From assembly GCA_943704525.1 (NCBI GenBank), contig CALSCQ010001268.1, positions 1-36,752 on the forward strand: a stretch of DNA of 36,752 nucleotides, written 5' to 3'. Source of the stretch: Pigoraptor vietnamica (taxonomy: Eukaryota; Opisthokonta; Filasterea). Numbering within the stretch: position 1 is the stretch's first letter; each line of letters opens with the position of its first letter. Shown here in pieces: positions 33,303-36,752 of the stretch. The notes under the pieces were generated by a model that worked only from the letters and a program-made list of their open reading frames with translations, searched no databases and was not told the origin of the DNA. Position numbers and translations under genes: made by a program.

Positions 33303-35469
33303 GGAGTCGATGGACACACGTCTATGATTTAAGCTGATCCGACATCTCTCTCGCTCTCTCTCCCTCTGCTAATGCGAACGTCTTTACGCACGCAGGTGGT
33401 TGACCAACCCCACGGACAACTGGGGAATCGTCATGGGGTGCCAGACGCCCGGTGCCGACATCAACTTTGTTTCCGGATGCCATCCCGGCCGCATCGGGGA
33501 TCGCCCCACACTCGCCATCACATTCCAGACGCTTAACACGCCCGGCGTGCAGCCCGTCGCGTGGACGTTTCCCGCCCCCATCCGCTTTGAGCAGCAGGGC
33601 CGCCGCGTGTTTGTGGACCCTCTCCGCGGCGACGACGACAAGGGCAACGGCGACATTGTCTCGCCCATCCGCACGATCGCCAAGGCGCTCGTCATGGCGC
33701 AGTCCGGCGACGTCATTGAGCTCCGCGCGGGCGTGTACACGCAGCCGATGCTGCGTATCGGCAAGCCAAACATCACGATCCGGTCGTTTGAGGACGAGTG
33801 GGCGGTGATTGTTGTGCCCGTTCACCCGTCGGTGCCGGTTGCCATCCGCGTCGAGTACACGGCCCACGGGCTCACGCTCAGCCGCCTCGAGATACGCGGC
33901 GGTTACCACAATGTCATCCGCCTGGACACGAGGTGCGCCTGTGCCGAACTGCGCACACTCTGTCGCTCTCCCTCTCTCACCTTGTGTTTGACCCGGTGCC
34001 GTCCTCCGCTCTGTGTTTCTTGTGTGTTTGACCCCGTGCCGCCCCTCTGCCCTGTGGGTTCTGATGATCGAACAACAGAATGCGCGTGTGTTGTGTACTC
34101 ATTTCTTTCGCACTGCGCAGCTGGGAATTCCCGACGCCGATGTCCGAGTGGACGGGCGTCCGCGACGTGACGATCGAAGACTGCAAGCTGCACGGCTCCG
34201 GCGGCAGCCTCATCAAGATACTCATGCGCGTGCGTAACACGGTCATCCGCCGCAACCACATGTACGACGCCGGCGTCCGCATCCGCGTGGGCGGGCACGC
34301 CATTGACGCGACGCAGATTTACGACGCGCGCATCGTTGACAACTACATCCACGACATTCCGGGCATGGGCGTGTACCTTGCGGGGGGCTCTGCGAACGCA
34401 CTCGTCGCGAGGAACCTCATCCAGCGCTGCGGCCTCTTCGGGATCGGATTTGGCTTTTACGCGGACGTGAGTGTGGTCGCCTGTGTGCACCTGCTTTGCT
34501 GCCCGCGTAGTGTGCATGTGCGGCATTGCACTAGGCCCCCCCCCGCGTCTCATATCGCTGACCGCCGTCCTCACACAATGTGAGTGCAGGCGGACAACAT
34601 GGACCCTGGCGTCAACCCGCAGTACTTTGAGAGCATCAATTGCACGGCCGCAAGCAACGTCATCACCAACACGGGTGCGTCCTGATTGATCATCGTCACC
34701 CGCGCTCGGCTTTGTTCCATCCCGTTACTCGACCGTTCCTTGTTTTGCTCTGCTCGTTCGCGCGCGCACACACGCACGCACACACACGCGCGCGCACACA
34801 CAAATACACACGCGCGCCGCGACGATGTTTGTCTTCTCAAGAAAAATTCTCTTTCTGCCCCACCCATTTAGGCGGCGCTGGCATCGGTCTCTACGCCGCG
34901 CAGCGCCCCCGCGTGGAGCACAACACGCTGTGGTCGACGGCGGAGAACGTGCAGTCGCCCATCCTGCTCAACGCCGTCGAGCACTGGATCGACGAGAAGA
35001 ACGTCCCCGTGACGGGCTGCGAGGGCCCCGTGGTCATCGCGAACAACATTGTCGTGAAGAGCGACAACGGCTACAAGGCACCCATGCTGCAGATTCGCGA
35101 GTTTGCGGGCGTGGGAGGACTCTCGGGTCCGCTCGTCGTGTACAACAACGTGTGGAGCGCGGGCTCGGAACGCGCGGGTCCGCTGTTCCGGTGGGGCCAC
35201 GGCGCGATGTTCGAGGACGAGCGCACGGGGTCGACGTTCGTCGGGAACTTGACCGGTTTTGCGGCGCACATTGGATCGCCTGTCGGGGTCGAGGCGGACC
35301 CTCTTCTCGATGACCTCTTCCGTCCCATCGCGTGCTCGCCCGCGACGGGCGCGGCGGCGGCGTCCGACATTGGGTACGACTACGACAACAAGCCGCGGCA
35401 GGGCGCGCTGGACATTGGCGCGCGGCTCTCGGACGGGTCGCTCTCGCCCAAGGGATTTCCTCCGCTGCT

Positions 35470-35517
<48 letters not shown>

Positions 35518-35580
35518 GTTGTGTGTGTGTGTGTGTGTGTTTGTGTGTGTTCTGTGTGTGTGTGTGTGTGTTTGTGTGTG

Positions 35581-35665
<85 letters not shown>

Positions 35666-36532
35666 CGTGGCTTGCCGTGTATGCATTCGAATGCCCAAGT
35701 GCGTGCGCGTATTTGTGTGTGCGCGTGCGTGCGCGTGTGCGTGTTCGTGCGTGTGTGGGAACGCGTTCTCACGCCTCCTTCCCATTTCCAGCTCGCGCAT
35801 CGCCCCGGATACGACAACCCCGTCGAGTGGACGCCTCCCGACGACCCGCTCGGCCCCCTCGTCAGCCTCGTCGGCACCGGGCGCACGTGGTACCTCGCCA
35901 AGAACGGCACGCGTGACGCCCCCGGCACTCGAGAGCAGCCCCGCGCCGACCTCGACAACGTCCCGCTCGAGGCCGGCGACACGCTCGTGCTTGCGGAGGG
36001 ATCGTACGTCGTCCCCGTCGGCGGCCTCAGGCTGTACAAGCCGCACATCACAATCCGCGGCGAGCCCGGAGCGCGCGTGCGCATTATCGCCTCCGTGGGC
36101 GACTCGCGGACGCTCAACTGCATTTACTTTGGCGGCGATGCGGCCGACATGCACCTGGAGAACCTCGAAATTTCCGGCGGCTTTTTCTACGCCGTCATGT
36201 TCAACACGGCGGGCGGCGGCACGAACGACCCCCGCTACAACCGCATCCGCGAGGCCGCCGGGCTGCCGACGCTTCGCTCGTCCATCCGTAACTGCACCAT
36301 GTTTGGCTCGGGAACGTCGATCGTGAAGCTCGCGCCCGGCGCCGAGTTTGTGGACATTGAGAACTGCGAGTTCTTCGCGTCCGGACAGCGCGGAACGAAC
36401 ACGCAGAAGCGCGTCAACACGGAGGACGAGTCGGCCCTCGGCATGCGCCTCGCCGCGGACCAGGCCGTGCGCGACGCCGACGCCCTGGAGGCCAAACCGC
36501 GCGCCGGCGACTTTGTGTTCGACGCCCCCGGG
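27888..36532 (+). CDS. Giant secreted/surface protein: DNRLRE - three Fn3 - DNRLRE - two beta-helix regions, 3' end outside window
   Basis: Likely an extracellular or cell-surface protein binding or acting on polysaccharide. Exons: 27888-28188, 28446-28748, 28841-29030, 29513-29651, 30041-30203, 30364-30656, 30809-32059, 32256-32556, 32685-32787, 32928-33059, 33396-33932, 34121-34466, 34590-34674, 34872-35470 and 35792-36532; 1828 residues so far, phases consistent. Residues 1-25 resemble a signal peptide (MRNRISAAFLIVAGLGLFSW); an ATG at 27774 would instead give a type II anchor. Residues 265-311 have a SEA-like pattern (LSEIAAKFNISVDRLEI). A DNRLRE-type (CBM96-like) module spans about 366-553. 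Fibronectin-III domains lie at about 563-660, 667-762 and 769-870 (each with a W/F-x-P-P/A strand and a YxVEY- or YRIYY-like strand). A second DNRLRE module is at about 885-1105. Right-handed beta-helix sequence spans about 1128-1540 (RVFVDPLRGDDDKGNGDIVS). A second beta-helix starts near 1600 and continues out of the window. Acidic lyase-type catalytic residues cannot be assigned. Exon 3's acceptor (28841 or 28862) is ambiguous. Confidence 0.83.
29151..29461 (+). repeat. GT-rich tract in the intron before the 139-bp exon
   Basis: About 300 bp of GT repeats interrupted by TCTGT and GC steps, within the intron 29031-29512 of the giant gene. Confidence 0.95.
29685..29951 (+). repeat. CA-rich tract in the intron after the 139-bp exon
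   Basis: About 260 bp of CA repeats with CG interruptions in the intron 29652-30040. It is complementary to the GT tract on the other side of the exon. Confidence 0.95.
33215..33298 (+). repeat. CT microsatellite, about 42 units
   Basis: Nearly perfect CT repeat in the intron 33060-33395 of the giant gene, about 100 bp upstream of the acceptor, ending in a CTTTCTTGG interruption. Confidence 0.97.
34767..34815 (+). repeat. CA/CG microsatellite in an intron of the giant gene
   Basis: CACACGCACGCACA-type tract, about 50 bp, in the intron 34675-34871. Confidence 0.85.
35471..35664 (+). repeat. GT microsatellite starting at the splice donor
   Basis: About 190 bp of GT repeats with a few TT, TAT and TTC interruptions. 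The first GT after the exon ending at 35470 is itself the tract's first unit, so the splice donor is part of the microsatellite. A second, degenerate GTGC-rich stretch follows at about 35700-35760. Confidence 0.96.
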
Positions 36533-36690
36533 GTGCGTTTGCTGTGCCTTCTGTTGTTTGCCTACGCGCCTCTCGCGCCACACATGCGCCCCCACATATG
36601 TACTTTTGACGCTCTCGCTGGACTGTTGGCTCTGCTCACTGACTCATACCGCGTGGAGTCGGTGGACAGCCCCACTATGACTCGGGCAGA

Positions 36691-36752
36691 TCCGTCGCAT
36701 GCCCCTTACCTCCCCCTCCCCCCCGTCCGTCGCATGCCCCTTACCTCCCCCT
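36691..36752 (+). repeat. 35-bp tandem repeat at the right edge
   Basis: TCCGTCGCATGCCCCTTACC occurs at 36691 and again at 36726, each followed by a C-rich run. The array continues past the window. It lies in the intron that begins at 36533 if the giant gene continues. Confidence 0.85.

Noticed and set aside
33060-33332. Ser-Leu or Arg-Glu repeat open frames in the CT tract
   Set aside because: The CT microsatellite is intronic and simply lacks stop codons in any frame.
34868-36595. A 575-codon open frame on the minus strand opposite the beta-helix exons
   Set aside because: It runs through a GT microsatellite (encoding His-Thr repeats) and through exons clearly coding on the plus strand with good splice phases; it is an antisense artefact.

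Overview
The window is nuclear DNA of a GC-rich, intron-dense eukaryote, most likely a unicellular protist or an early-branching fungal-like or algal lineage. The evidence is eight spliced genes with about 58 GT-AG introns (plus one GC-AG intron), a cytosolic HSP90 ending in MEEVD, the nucleoporin NDC1, the spliceosomal protein GPKOW/Spp2, a membrane-anchored ubiquitin protease, and abundant (GT)n, (CA)n and (CT)n microsatellites in introns and promoters. I cannot name the species. Nothing looks prokaryotic: there are no operons, tRNAs, rRNAs or CRISPR arrays.

Layout from left to right: (1) a USP30/Ubp16-like membrane-anchored deubiquitinase on the minus strand, running off the left edge (exons from 1332 down to 45); (2) a trypsin-fold serine protease on the minus strand (1610-2947, possibly with one more 5' exon); (3) a 1-kb spacer; (4) NDC1 on the plus strand (4004-6711, 8 exons, six membrane helices); (5) GPKOW on the minus strand (7034-8969, 4 exons, G-patch plus two KOW motifs); (6) an F-box/leucine-rich-repeat gene on the plus strand (9282-11132) broken by three frame shifts and a stop, probably a pseudogene; (7) HSP90 on the minus strand (11517-13932, 4 exons); (8) an OleC-like AMP-forming acyl synthetase with a C-terminal membrane tail on the plus strand (14696-18088, 10 exons, one GC-AG intron); (9) a HIT/GalT-fold protein on the minus strand (18426-20540, 7 exons); (10) an unrecognised 1133-residue protein with an N-terminal basic patch on the plus strand (21629-26211, 11 exons); (11) a 1.7-kb gene-free island rich in GCCGGC and CAGTCAG-like words; (12) a very large secreted or surface protein on the plus strand (27888 to beyond the right edge; 15 exons and 1828 residues visible) built as signal peptide, unknown region, DNRLRE module, three fibronectin-III domains, second DNRLRE module and two right-handed beta-helix regions.

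The genes are mostly arranged as alternating convergent and divergent neighbours with 0.3-1 kb spacers, and I see no common pathway. Housekeeping functions (nuclear pore, splicing, chaperone, organelle ubiquitin editing) sit beside lineage-specific genes (LRR family, giant adhesin-like protein, unknown nuclear protein). Exon borders below were set by hand from splice consensus, reading-frame continuity and protein-family similarity. Internal phases agree in every model, but the first exons of NDC1, the protease and the giant gene are the weakest parts.

Most unusual points: splice donors strongly favour GTNCGN (GTGCGT is commonest); a 139-bp exon of the giant gene is flanked by a GT-rich intron and a complementary CA-rich intron; another splice donor lies at the first base of a ~190-bp GT tract; and the three LRR frame shifts all go in the same direction.
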